Positions 9,101-16,593 of a stretch of DNA of 64,000 bases are shown here, one piece after another; position 1 is the first letter of the stretch, and every line of letters begins with the position of its first letter. This stretch comes from Couchioplanes caeruleus. GTDB taxonomy: Bacteria; Actinomycetota; Actinomycetes; Mycobacteriales; Micromonosporaceae. The notes beneath the pieces were generated by a model. The model was not told where the DNA came from. It saw only the letters and a program-made list of their open reading frames with translations, and searched no databases. The stretch is from assembly GCF_023499255.1 (NCBI RefSeq), contig NZ_CP092183.1:1185501-1249500 (forward strand). The letters are read 5' to 3'. Made by a program: the position numbers and the translations under genes.

Positions 9101-9368
9101 ACAGCTGCGTCGCGTTCCGCAGCGGGCCCGTGCCCTTGGGCACCGACGGCGGATCGGCCACCCCTGCTGCCGACGTTGCCGTACGGGGGCTGCGGCTTCG
9201 GGGGCTGGTGTAGAGCCACACCTTGTCGCTCGACTGCGGCGACACCACCGGCTCGATCTGTGCGGCCACCGGTTCCGCGGCCGCGGCGGCTCCGGGCGGG
9301 GCCGCCATCAGCGCCGACGAGGCCACCATGGACATCGCCACCGCGCCGGCAGTACGAATGCGTTTCAT
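6117..9368 (-). CDS. Secreted RHS/YD-repeat protein with glycine-rich C-terminal tail
   Basis: A 1083-residue RHS-family protein. A Sec signal peptide (1-31) is followed by a region of unknown fold, then many YD-type repeats from about 225 to 930, such as 'YDKNGNRTDEW' and 'YDSLGRLQTIQ'. The RHS-associated core ends near residue 1027 with 'RWYNPNQGRFTQQD' and 'YAYAASDPTDLTDPTGQ'. In this family the core marks the boundary to a variable C-terminal effector. Here that tail is only 54 residues (1030-1083), hydrophobic and Gly/Ala-rich, with one Cys near each end. It resembles a glycine-zipper bacteriocin segment rather than a nuclease or deaminase. The start has GGAG nine bases upstream. Confidence 0.9.
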   Translation of the reverse strand: MKRIRTAGAVAMSMVASSALMAAPPGAAAAAEPVAAQIEPVVSPQSSDKVWLYTSPRSRSPRTATSAAGVADPPSVPKGTGPLRNATQLSFSLTDRLQMKVNVGSGNLLLTSTEMTMPGISGNVTLGASFNSLLLGSELPRGSLGPGWRSRSGTDVRLYEASSDKSVTYAAADGVVGKFTVSGSGYSSPGQVKATLKHNGSGWKLTEHDSGKELFFTADGVLDKTEDRNDNVTDYAYTGSQWSSVTSDKGVGSGKTVAVSYTDAKISKYRQTGADGSSREASYYYDSLGRLQTIQSATPRKVMFDYDGAGDLTKITTKPDTYVIITYDGRHRVTSVNQVTDNATGQGSVTRLAYPSATQTDVADPRQDLSKPVADVPHTSYTLDDEERVTKAVDPAGNERNDKYTPFGDVETSQSPEGGTITNTYGANAKESLTQSASPTGASASAAYANPATETNPTANFQPSSSIDTQGNGSSYTYNGAGNQTSTKDALAAEAKVDYNDDGTIKKATDPGNDDNSTTYEYDDTKQLKKVTPPTGNDLAVKTFTYDPFGRLRTVTNGACTTTYDYSAEDRLMNVSYSGSGCPATAPVSFDYGLTGNLITRTDATGTTTYDYDQLNRLRVRTAPGTPVQTFRPDPAGNLEYLTDGRGTNRYYYNTRNWLVRLDTAGGTRYNFGYDKNGNRTDEWFATNNENSTWALHTQTTYDKSDRPKRITATRNSASPAKVFDTTYCYANYVSGKPCSTEKADDTGLRQWQKNEISGAVSEFSHDKSNRLTKATNWNGRTYEYSYDKNGNRKTVKADGSTTQSLDFNSANQITGAENTYDNRGNQTKVSAPGVNPLNYNAANQMTYAYGPGGAADYTYAGTDQVEATKVGALKLDYGMEDQYGMPWLQSWTNGANATVHVERDGLGTPLGLRIGTTDYAYVLDGLGSVVAVVGSNNAVAASYQYDPYGLVQGASQENGLGQTNIIRYAGGTYDPATRLTKYGQRWYNPNQGRFTQQDVLDFVGNPRKGNRYAYAASDPTDLTDPTGQDLGCAGNVLVAAGAFLGFGGAVLTAPATGGGSLVIAGAGFASVGADVLALDACS

Positions 9369-9725
9369 TCAAACTCCCAACCGACATTCCGGCGGAGGAG
9401 ATCCCCGCCGATTTCTTCGATCCGTAAAAGGGCAGGCTGAATTGCGTCGCGGCGTTGGCAGGTCAGGAAAGACCGCTCCGCGGCGACGGAGGGCGCAGGA
9501 AAAATCAGCGCGAGTGAGGGAGAATTGAGCGCGCCGCTTCAGCGGCGAATGTGCTCGAGAAGAAATCGTGTCATGCGCGACGTTACCTCCGTAACACCGC
9601 ACGCCCCGTTGACGAAAGTCAATCTAAACCCTCCACTGTGCAGGGTCAACGGCCGCGCCGGGGACGGTGGCGGCCGCCGGTCCCGAATGCCATACTGCGG
9701 CCACTAATTTTGAGACGGAACGAAA
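9369..9725. other. 357-base divergent intergenic region between RHS and GH5 genes
   Basis: No credible gene. It holds the long leader of the RHS transcript, the RHS promoter (9621-9649), and short dyads: GTTAC-N4-GTAAC at 9582-9595 and TTGAC-GAAA-GTCAA at 9609-9622. A possible -10 CATACT for the GH5 gene lies at 9691-9696 but has no convincing -35. The half next to RHS is less GC-rich than the coding regions. Confidence 0.6.
9621..9649 (-). promoter_or_regulatory. Sigma-70-type promoter for the RHS gene
   Basis: Read on the minus strand, TTGACC (9649-9644), a 17-base spacer and TAGATT (9626-9621) match the principal-sigma consensus closely. Transcription would start near 9614, giving a leader of about 245 bases before the RHS ATG at 9368. 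Confidence 0.62.
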
Positions 9726-11153
9726 GTGGGTTCGTCGATGGGTTTCGTGCGGGTGCGGGGGACGGAGATCGTCGACGGAGCGGGGCGTCCCCTCCTGCTG
9801 CGGGGCGTCGGGCTCGGGAACTGGCTGCTGCCCGAGGGCTACATGTGGAAGTTCGGCGACGGCCTCGCCTCGCCCCGGCAGATCGAGGCCCGCGTCGAGC
9901 GCCTCGTCGGCCCCGAGGCGGCCACGGACTTCTGGAAACGGTTCCGCGACGTGTTCATCGCGGAGGAGGACATCGCCCGGATCGCCGCGCTCGGGTTCGA
10001 CCACGTACGGCTGCCGATCAACTCGCGCGTGGTGCTCACCGACGACGGCGAGTTCCGCGAGGACGGCTTCGCGCTGATCGACCGGGCCGTCGACTGGTGT
10101 GAGCGGCACGGGCTGTGGATCCTGCTCGACCTGCACGGCGCGCCGGGCGGGCAGACCGGGACCAACATCGACGACTCGCCCAACGGCAAGCCTGAGCTGT
10201 TCATGGACGAGCGCTACCGGAAGCAGACGGTCGACCTGTGGCGTGAGATCGCCCGGCGTTACCGCGACCGCACCGCGGTGCTCGGGTACGACCTGCTCAA
10301 CGAGCCGTTGCCCGAGCAGTGGCAGCACGTCTACCCGCGCGAGCTCCTGGCGCTGTACCGCGAGCTCACCGCCGCGATCCGCGCGGTGGACCCGGACCAC
10401 CTGATCATGTACGAGGGCCCGCAGTGGTCCACCGACGTCTCGATCTTCACCGAGGTCCTCGACCCGAACTCGGTCCTGCAGTTCCACCGCTACTGGTGCG
10501 CGCCGGAGCGGGCCTCGATCAGCGACTACCTGGAGGCGCGCGACCGGCTGAGCATCCCGGTCTACATGGGCGAGGGCGGCGAGAACACCGCGGAGTGGAT
10601 CTACACCGCCACCCGCCTGTACGAGCAGCACGGCATCGGCTGGAACCTCTGGCCGTGGAAGAAGCTCGACACGCTGACCTCCCCGGTGTCCGCCCCCACC
10701 CCGGACGGCTGGTCCCGGATCGCCGACCCCGCCGACGACGTGGACGCGCGTACGGCCCAGGGCATCCTCGACGCGATGCTCGAGAACGTGGCCCTGAGCC
10801 GGTGCGTGCAGCGCGACGACGTGCTCAACGCCCTCTTCGCCCGCGCGCCGCTGCACCTGCCCGCCTGGGGGTACGCCGAACCCGGCCCGGCCGCCCCCAG
10901 CCGCTTCGCCGGGCACGACGCCGCCACGCTCGACGCGATCTGGCATCACACCGCGGGTGAGCCGTACGCGGAACCGCTCGGAATCGCGGCGGTCGCCGGG
11001 CAGGAATTCCGTTTCCCATTGGCCGAACGTCCCCGCGCCTGGACGATCCATGCGTCCGACCCGGCCGCGTTCGACGCCGGATGGTCCGGCGGCGCCCTCG
11101 TCGTACGCGCGAAGGCGGACGGCGTCCTGCACGGCGTGCAGCTCGCTGACTAG
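9726..11153 (+). CDS. Intracellular GH5 family glycoside hydrolase
   Basis: A 475-residue (beta/alpha)8-barrel enzyme of family GH5, probably cleaving beta-glucan or related oligosaccharides. Visible motifs: 'LLLRGVGLGNWLLPEGY' at strand 1, 'HVRLPIN' (about 93-99), 'LLDLHGAPGGQ' (133-143), acid/base Glu193 in 'LLNEPLP', 'HRYWCAP' (254-260) and nucleophile Glu283 in 'VYMGEGGEN'. No signal peptide, so it acts on imported sugars. The GTG at 9726 has GGA seven bases upstream; ATG at 9738 is the alternative. A beta-rich segment (about 390-475) follows the barrel. It sits 12 bases before a ROK regulator, which probably senses its product. Confidence 0.9.
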   Translation: MGSSMGFVRVRGTEIVDGAGRPLLLRGVGLGNWLLPEGYMWKFGDGLASPRQIEARVERLVGPEAATDFWKRFRDVFIAEEDIARIAALGFDHVRLPINSRVVLTDDGEFREDGFALIDRAVDWCERHGLWILLDLHGAPGGQTGTNIDDSPNGKPELFMDERYRKQTVDLWREIARRYRDRTAVLGYDLLNEPLPEQWQHVYPRELLALYRELTAAIRAVDPDHLIMYEGPQWSTDVSIFTEVLDPNSVLQFHRYWCAPERASISDYLEARDRLSIPVYMGEGGENTAEWIYTATRLYEQHGIGWNLWPWKKLDTLTSPVSAPTPDGWSRIADPADDVDARTAQGILDAMLENVALSRCVQRDDVLNALFARAPLHLPAWGYAEPGPAAPSRFAGHDAATLDAIWHHTAGEPYAEPLGIAAVAGQEFRFPLAERPRAWTIHASDPAAFDAGWSGGALVVRAKADGVLHGVQLAD

Positions 11154-11165
11154 GGTCGGAGGCCT

Positions 11166-12392
11166 ATGAGCGTGAGTTTCAGCTCGGGGCGGCAGCGCCT
11201 CGTCGTACCCGAGGCGTCCACGGTGACGTCGCTGCGGCACCGCAACCGGTCGCTGGTGCTGCGGCACATCATCCTGGCCCGGGAGACCACCCGCGCGAAA
11301 CTCGGCCAGGCGTGCGACCTCTCGCCGGCCTCCGTCACCAAGATCGTCGGCGAGATGATCGCCGATGGGCTCGTCCAGGAGAACGGCTCGGTGTCCTCCC
11401 GCGGCGGGCGGCCCATCGCGCTGATCGGCCCGCGCCCGGAAGCGGCGTACTCCATCGGCGCCGACATCGGCGAGCGCGGCGTCGCGGTCGAGCTCTTCGA
11501 CCTGACCATGAACCGCGTCGACCGGGAGTTCCGCGGCGGCCGCGAGGAGGAGTCCGCCGAGACCATCGCGCACGACCTCAGCGACGCCCTCGACGCGCTG
11601 CGCGACCGCAACCCCGAGGCGTGGACCCGGCTGCTCGGCGTCGGCCTCGGGCTGCCGGGCCTGGTCGAGACCGACGCCGCCGGCGAACAGATCCTGTACG
11701 CGCAGACGCTCGGCTGGCCGCCCGTACCCGTCGACCGGCTGATCTCCACCACCCTGCCGGTCTTCGCCGACAACGGCGCCAAGACACAGGCCAAGGCCGA
11801 ACTCTGGTTCGGCGCGGCCCAGGAGGTCGACCACTGCCTGGTCGCCCTCCTCGGCCGCGGCGTCGGCCTCGGCATGATCAGCGACGGCCGGATGACCCAC
11901 GGGTACGCCGGCAGCGCCGCCGAATGGGGCCACACGAAGATCCAGCGCGGCGGCCGCCGGTGCCGCTGCGGCGGGCACGGGTGCGTCGAGGCGTACGCCG
12001 GCTCCGACGCCATCCTGACCGCCTGGCAGCGCGAGGGCGGCACCTTCGACGGCACCGGCTGGCGTGCCATCGGCGCCTTCCTCGAAGCGGCGGAGACGGA
12101 CGCGGTGGCGGCCCGCCTGCGCGACGAGGTCATCGACGTCATCGGGATCGGCCTGGCCAACATGGTCAACCTGGTCAACCCGCAGCGCATCATCGTCGGC
12201 GGCTGGGTGGGGCTGCGGCTGATGGAACGCCTGGGGGAGCGGCTGGAAGCGGCGATCCGGGCGCACAGCCTGGTGCGGCCGGGGGCGCAGTTCGACCTGC
12301 GGCCGTCGACGTTCGGGGGAGACGCGGTGGCGCTGGGAGCGGCCATCATGCCGGTCGAAGCCATGATCGCCGCCGACACCGCGACCGGATGA
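11166..12392 (+). CDS. ROK-family sugar-responsive transcriptional regulator
   Basis: A 408-residue NagC/XylR-type regulator. Residues 22-82 form a winged helix ('TRAKLGQACDLSPASVTKIV'), and 95-400 a ROK sugar-kinase-like fold. The ROK zinc site is intact: 'EWGH' (His256) with 'CRCGGHGCVE' (Cys266, 268, 273). 'FADNGAK' near 200 occupies the position of the kinase catalytic Asp. It is encoded 12 bases after the GH5 gene with GGAGG before ATG, so the pair is one operon and the regulator probably answers to the enzyme's product. Targets may include the GH31 gene nearby; that is inference. Confidence 0.93.
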   Translation: MSVSFSSGRQRLVVPEASTVTSLRHRNRSLVLRHIILARETTRAKLGQACDLSPASVTKIVGEMIADGLVQENGSVSSRGGRPIALIGPRPEAAYSIGADIGERGVAVELFDLTMNRVDREFRGGREEESAETIAHDLSDALDALRDRNPEAWTRLLGVGLGLPGLVETDAAGEQILYAQTLGWPPVPVDRLISTTLPVFADNGAKTQAKAELWFGAAQEVDHCLVALLGRGVGLGMISDGRMTHGYAGSAAEWGHTKIQRGGRRCRCGGHGCVEAYAGSDAILTAWQREGGTFDGTGWRAIGAFLEAAETDAVAARLRDEVIDVIGIGLANMVNLVNPQRIIVGGWVGLRLMERLGERLEAAIRAHSLVRPGAQFDLRPSTFGGDAVALGAAIMPVEAMIAADTATG

Positions 12393-12462
12393 CGGGCCTG
12401 CGATTTGCCGGTTCGGCAAAGTTTTCCGGCGAGGTCGCGGGGCCTCGGGTCATGCTCGGCGC

Positions 12463-12957
12463 ATGCCTTCGACCCGTAGCCGGAAGCGTGACACCGGACC
12501 CACCTGGACCGCCCCCGACGAGAAGGCCACGCTCGTCGGGTTCCTCGGCTACCTGCGCAACGCCGTCGTCGACAAGGTGTCCGGCGTGCCCGAGCCCCAG
12601 GTCCGCACCGCCGGGGTGCCTTCCGGGACCCACCTCCTCGGGCTCGTCAAGCACCTGACCGCCGTCGAGCGGTTCTACTTCCTCGAGGAGCCGATGACCG
12701 ACATGCGGCGGACGTTCCGCCCCACCCGCCTGGAGACGGTCGACGGCCTGGTGGCCGCGTACCGGGCGGCCGCCGCCGAGGCGAACGAGGTCATCGAGAC
12801 CTGGACCGACCTCACGCTTCCCGCGCCGCGGCCGCCGGGTCGTGGTTCGGCGCCGTCGCGGCGGTGGGTGCTCGTGCACATGATCGAGGAGACCGGGCGT
12901 CACGCCGGGCACGCCGACATCCTCCGCGAGCAGATCGACGGGTCCACCGGCCGCTGA
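12463..12957 (+). CDS. DUF664/DinB-superfamily protein
   Basis: A 164-residue four-helix DinB-like protein of the DUF664 branch, which in actinobacteria includes putative mycothiol-dependent enzymes. Three candidate metal-binding His positions are visible: 'LLGLVKHLTAVERFYF' and 'EETGRHAGHADILRE'. The predicted role is a thiol-dependent transferase or isomerase in the cytoplasm; the substrate is unknown. It stands alone between the ROK gene and the GH31 gene, 70 bases after the former. A second member of this family lies at 25341-25910. Confidence 0.88.
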   Translation: MPSTRSRKRDTGPTWTAPDEKATLVGFLGYLRNAVVDKVSGVPEPQVRTAGVPSGTHLLGLVKHLTAVERFYFLEEPMTDMRRTFRPTRLETVDGLVAAYRAAAAEANEVIETWTDLTLPAPRPPGRGSAPSRRWVLVHMIEETGRHAGHADILREQIDGSTGR

Positions 12958-12979
12958 CGAGCCGCGGCGATGGCTTGAT

Positions 12980-12994
12980 GTAAAGAGTATTTAC
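12980..12994. promoter_or_regulatory. Candidate operator upstream of the GH31 gene
   Basis: Inverted repeat GTAAA-GAGTA-TTTAC in otherwise GC-rich DNA, 61-75 bases before the GH31 start codon. An A/T-rich dyad here suggests a sugar-responsive repressor site; the nearby ROK protein is one candidate regulator. Confidence 0.45.
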
Positions 12995-13054
12995 AGAGAT
13001 CGATGGGCGTGGTGTGATGGCGAGCACCACAAGCCGGTTTCTGCGAGGTGTCCC

Positions 13055-16000
13055 ATGCGGCCCGTCGTTTCTCACGTTGTACAGTTCGCGGTGGCGCTCA
13101 GCCTGGCCACGTTCGGGATCGCCGTCGCACCGGGTCAGCCCGCCCAGGCAGCTGCCGCAGCGGTGACCGACGGCAGCGCCCGTTTCCAGGTGCTCACGCC
13201 GACGCTGATCCGGATGGAGTACGCCGGCGACGGCGCATTCACCGACGCGACGACGTTCAACGCGGTCAACCGGTCGTTCCCGGCACCCGCGTACACGACC
13301 ACGGTCACCTCGGACGGCTATCGGGAGATCCGGACCAGCGCGGTGACGCTGCGGTACAAACAGAACAGCGGCCCGTTCACCGCGTCGAACACCACCCTCA
13401 CCGTCGGGTCGACCGGCGCCACCGCGCGGCCGGCGTTCCCGTCGTACTGCCCCGCGTCCGCCGCGTGCGAGGCGGAGAACGCGCTCTTCCCGGGCAACGT
13501 CACCCCGGCGTACGACCACAAGGGATACACCGGCAGCGGGTTCGCCTCGGGCTTCGAGGGCACCGGCAGCGGCGTGCAGGAGGACGTGGACGTGCCGGCC
13601 GCCGGCTCGTGGCGGCTCGCGATCCGCTATGCGAACGCGGTGGGCAGCGACAACCAGTCCACCACCCGTACGCTGACCGCCCACGTCAACGGTGCCACCG
13701 GCCCCCGGTTCAGCCTCCCGCCGACCGGCTCGTGGGACACGTGGTCCACCGCCTCGGTGACCGTCAGCCTGCGCGCGGGCAGCAACGCGATCAGCGTCCT
13801 GCAGGACGCCGCCGACTCCGGCCGGGTCAACATCGACAGCATCGCCGTCACACCGGCCTCGGCGACCGGCTACCCGGCGCCGGTCACCACGCTGCAGACC
13901 ACCGGGTACGGCGCCGGCCCGGCGAGCCAGGTCGGCGGCTGGTACCGGTCGCTGGACAACCTCCCCAACGGCCTGCCCGACCAGAGCGCGCTGCACCCGG
14001 GCATCCTCAACCGCGGCGGCTGGTACCTGCTGGACGACAGCCGGACCGCACTGCTGTCGGCCGACCACACCGTCACCGACCGGCCCGGCCACGGCGCGGG
14101 CGTCTACCAGGACGGCTACTTCTTCGGGTACGGGCAGGACTACAAGCAGGCGCTGTCCGACCTCAACGCGCTGACCGGCGGCGCGAACCTGCTGCCGCAG
14201 TCGGCGTACGGCGTCTGGTTCTCCCGGTTCTGGGGTTACAGCACCGCCGACTACCAGAACACGCTGCTGCCCGCGTTCCGGCGGAACTTCACACCGCTCG
14301 ACTGGCTCGTCGTGGACACCGACTGGAAGAAGCCCGTCGAGTGGGACGGCTGGAACTGGAACACGGACCTGTTCCCCAACCCGCAGGGGTTCATGGACTG
14401 GACGAAACAGGAACACCTCGACGTGAGCCTCAACGTCCACCCCGAGATCGACTCCACCGACCCGCGGTACCCGGCCGCCAACTCCGCCGCGGGTGGCCTG
14501 CCGGTGCAGCCCGACGGGCACACGCACTACTTCGACTGGTCGAAGCCGGCGCACCTGAGCGCGTACCAGGCGCTGCACGCGCCCTTCGAGCAGCAGGGCG
14601 TCCGCGCCTGGTGGCTGGACTACTGCGGCGGCTGCGGCTCGTCCATCGCCTCGGACCCGCACGTGGGCGCCGACAACCTGATCAATGAGGCGTACGCGGA
14701 CCACGACACCGCCCGAGGCCTGCGCGGCTTCGCGTTCAGCCGGATCGGCGGCACCGAGCACGGCAGCCTCGACGCCTCAAGCTTCGCGCAGGGGCCGTGG
14801 TCGGAGCGGCGCAACACGCTGGCGTTCACCGGTGACACGTACTCGACCTGGGACACCCTGGCGTACGAGGTGAAGTTCACCGCGGCCGAGGCGGCTGCCG
14901 GGCTGGTGAACGTCACGCACGACATCGGCGGCTTCCACGGCAACCACCTGCCCGACGACATGTACGCGCGGTGGGTGCAGTTCGCGACCTTCCAGCCCGT
15001 CGACCGGTTGCACTCCGACCACGGCGACCGGCTGCCGTGGGACTACCCGGGCGCGGCGCAGGCCGGCGCGCAGAAGTTCCTGCGGTTGCGGGAGTCGCTG
15101 GTGCCGTACACGTACACGCTGGCGCGGCAGGCGAACCAGACGGGCGTGCCGATCGTGCGGCCGCTGTACCTGAACTATCCGACGTACGACCAGGCGTACA
15201 CCGCGACCGGTGAGTACCTGTACGGCGACAACCTGCTGGTCGCGCCGATCACCTCGCCGAACGACGGCAACGGCAACGGGTCCGCGTCGGTGTGGGTGCC
15301 GCCGGGCACGTGGACGGACTACTTCACCGGCGCCTCGTACGCCGGCCCGGCAACGGTGACCATCACGGCGCCGCTGTCCCGGATGCCGCTGCTGGTGCGG
15401 TCCGGCGGGGTGGTCCCGCAGCGCACCGACTACGTGCACGCCCAGAAGGACAGCGTCGCGAGCCAGTACACGGTCAACGTGGCCGCCGGCGCCGACGGCT
15501 CGTTCCCGGTGTACGCCGACGCCGGGGAGGGCACCGGTTACAAGTCCGGTCAGTTCACCACCACGCCGCTGTCCTGGGCCGACGGGTCACGGACGTTCAC
15601 CGTCGGCGCCACGAGCGGCAGCTTCCCGGGGGCGCCGGGCACACGGGCGTACACGCTGCGGGTCTCGAACAGCGGCGCACCCGCTGCCGTGCTGGTCGAC
15701 GGGGTGCAGGTGCCCGAGACGGCGTGGGGTTACAACCGGAACAGCCGCACGGTCACCGTGACCACCGACCGGCTGTCCACCACGGCCGCGCACACCGTGA
15801 CGCTCAGCGGCACCGCCACGGACAACCCGGCCACCGGTGAGGCGATCGGCGTCGGCGGGCTGTGCCTCGACGTGCGCGGCGGCGTCGCGGCCGACGGCCA
15901 GCCGATGCAGGTCTACACCTGCAATCACAGCGCCGCGCAGCAGGTGAGCCACGCGGACGACAACACGGTCCGGGTGCTGAGCCGCTGCCTGACCGCCGGT

Positions 16001-16582
16001 GGCACCGCCAACCGGGCCCTCGTGACGATCGCCGGCTGCTCGGGCGCCGCGAGCCAGTCGTGGACCCGGCAGGCCGACGGCACCCTGCTCAACCCCGCCT
16101 CCGGACGCTGCCTCGACGTGCCCGACTCCAACCGGACCCCCGGCGCGGTGCAGCTGCAGATCTACGACTGCGTACGCACGGACGGCCAGCTCTGGCGGCT
16201 GCCGCCCGGCAAGGTCACCGGACCCGGCGGCCTGTGCGTCGACGTCGCCGACGGTGACCCGGCCTCGGTCAATGCCGCCCAGCTGTTCACCTGCAACGGC
16301 ACCGACGCGCAGCGCTGGTCCACGCCGGGCGACGGCACGGTCCGTACGTTCGGCAAGTGCCTCGACGTGTCGAACGCGGGTACCGCCAACGGCACCCCGG
16401 TGCAGCTGTTCGACTGCAACGGCAGCGGCTCGCAGACGTGGACCAGCCGCAGCGACGGCTCCCTGGTCAACCCGCAGTCGGGGCGGTGCCTGGACGATCG
16501 CGACAACCGGCAGCAGCCCGGCGACCCGCTGCAGATCTACGACTGCAACGGGTCCGCGGCCCAGAAGTTCCGGTGGAGCTGA
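13055..16582 (+). CDS. Secreted GH31 alpha-glycosidase with ricin-type lectin domains
   Basis: An 1175-residue secreted enzyme. A Sec signal peptide (1-32, 'AQAAAAA' cleavage region) leads into an N-terminal beta domain, with a CBM6/35-like insert at about 155-270. The GH31 barrel follows: 'DWLVVDTDW' near 430, nucleophile Asp522 in 'WWLDYCGG' and acid/base Asp594 in 'FTGDTYSTWD'. Two ricin-B/CBM13 trefoils fill about 932-1175, with repeated 'GLCLDV' and QxW-type motifs such as 'SQSWTR' and 'AQRWST'. It probably releases sugars from alpha-linked plant or microbial glycans; substrate (glucoside or xyloside) cannot be read from sequence. GAGGTG precedes the ATG. A candidate operator lies at 12980-12994. 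Confidence 0.92.
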   Translation: MRPVVSHVVQFAVALSLATFGIAVAPGQPAQAAAAAVTDGSARFQVLTPTLIRMEYAGDGAFTDATTFNAVNRSFPAPAYTTTVTSDGYREIRTSAVTLRYKQNSGPFTASNTTLTVGSTGATARPAFPSYCPASAACEAENALFPGNVTPAYDHKGYTGSGFASGFEGTGSGVQEDVDVPAAGSWRLAIRYANAVGSDNQSTTRTLTAHVNGATGPRFSLPPTGSWDTWSTASVTVSLRAGSNAISVLQDAADSGRVNIDSIAVTPASATGYPAPVTTLQTTGYGAGPASQVGGWYRSLDNLPNGLPDQSALHPGILNRGGWYLLDDSRTALLSADHTVTDRPGHGAGVYQDGYFFGYGQDYKQALSDLNALTGGANLLPQSAYGVWFSRFWGYSTADYQNTLLPAFRRNFTPLDWLVVDTDWKKPVEWDGWNWNTDLFPNPQGFMDWTKQEHLDVSLNVHPEIDSTDPRYPAANSAAGGLPVQPDGHTHYFDWSKPAHLSAYQALHAPFEQQGVRAWWLDYCGGCGSSIASDPHVGADNLINEAYADHDTARGLRGFAFSRIGGTEHGSLDASSFAQGPWSERRNTLAFTGDTYSTWDTLAYEVKFTAAEAAAGLVNVTHDIGGFHGNHLPDDMYARWVQFATFQPVDRLHSDHGDRLPWDYPGAAQAGAQKFLRLRESLVPYTYTLARQANQTGVPIVRPLYLNYPTYDQAYTATGEYLYGDNLLVAPITSPNDGNGNGSASVWVPPGTWTDYFTGASYAGPATVTITAPLSRMPLLVRSGGVVPQRTDYVHAQKDSVASQYTVNVAAGADGSFPVYADAGEGTGYKSGQFTTTPLSWADGSRTFTVGATSGSFPGAPGTRAYTLRVSNSGAPAAVLVDGVQVPETAWGYNRNSRTVTVTTDRLSTTAAHTVTLSGTATDNPATGEAIGVGGLCLDVRGGVAADGQPMQVYTCNHSAAQQVSHADDNTVRVLSRCLTAGGTANRALVTIAGCSGAASQSWTRQADGTLLNPASGRCLDVPDSNRTPGAVQLQIYDCVRTDGQLWRLPPGKVTGPGGLCVDVADGDPASVNAAQLFTCNGTDAQRWSTPGDGTVRTFGKCLDVSNAGTANGTPVQLFDCNGSGSQTWTSRSDGSLVNPQSGRCLDDRDNRQQPGDPLQIYDCNGSAAQKFRWS

Positions 16583-16593
16583 CCCTCAGGCGA

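Noticed and set aside
9624..12419. A 931-codon minus-strand open frame opposite the GH5 and ROK genes
   Set aside because: High-GC antisense shadow. Its composition is Arg/Gly/Val/Asp-rich with no domain, while the plus strand encodes complete GH5 and ROK proteins.
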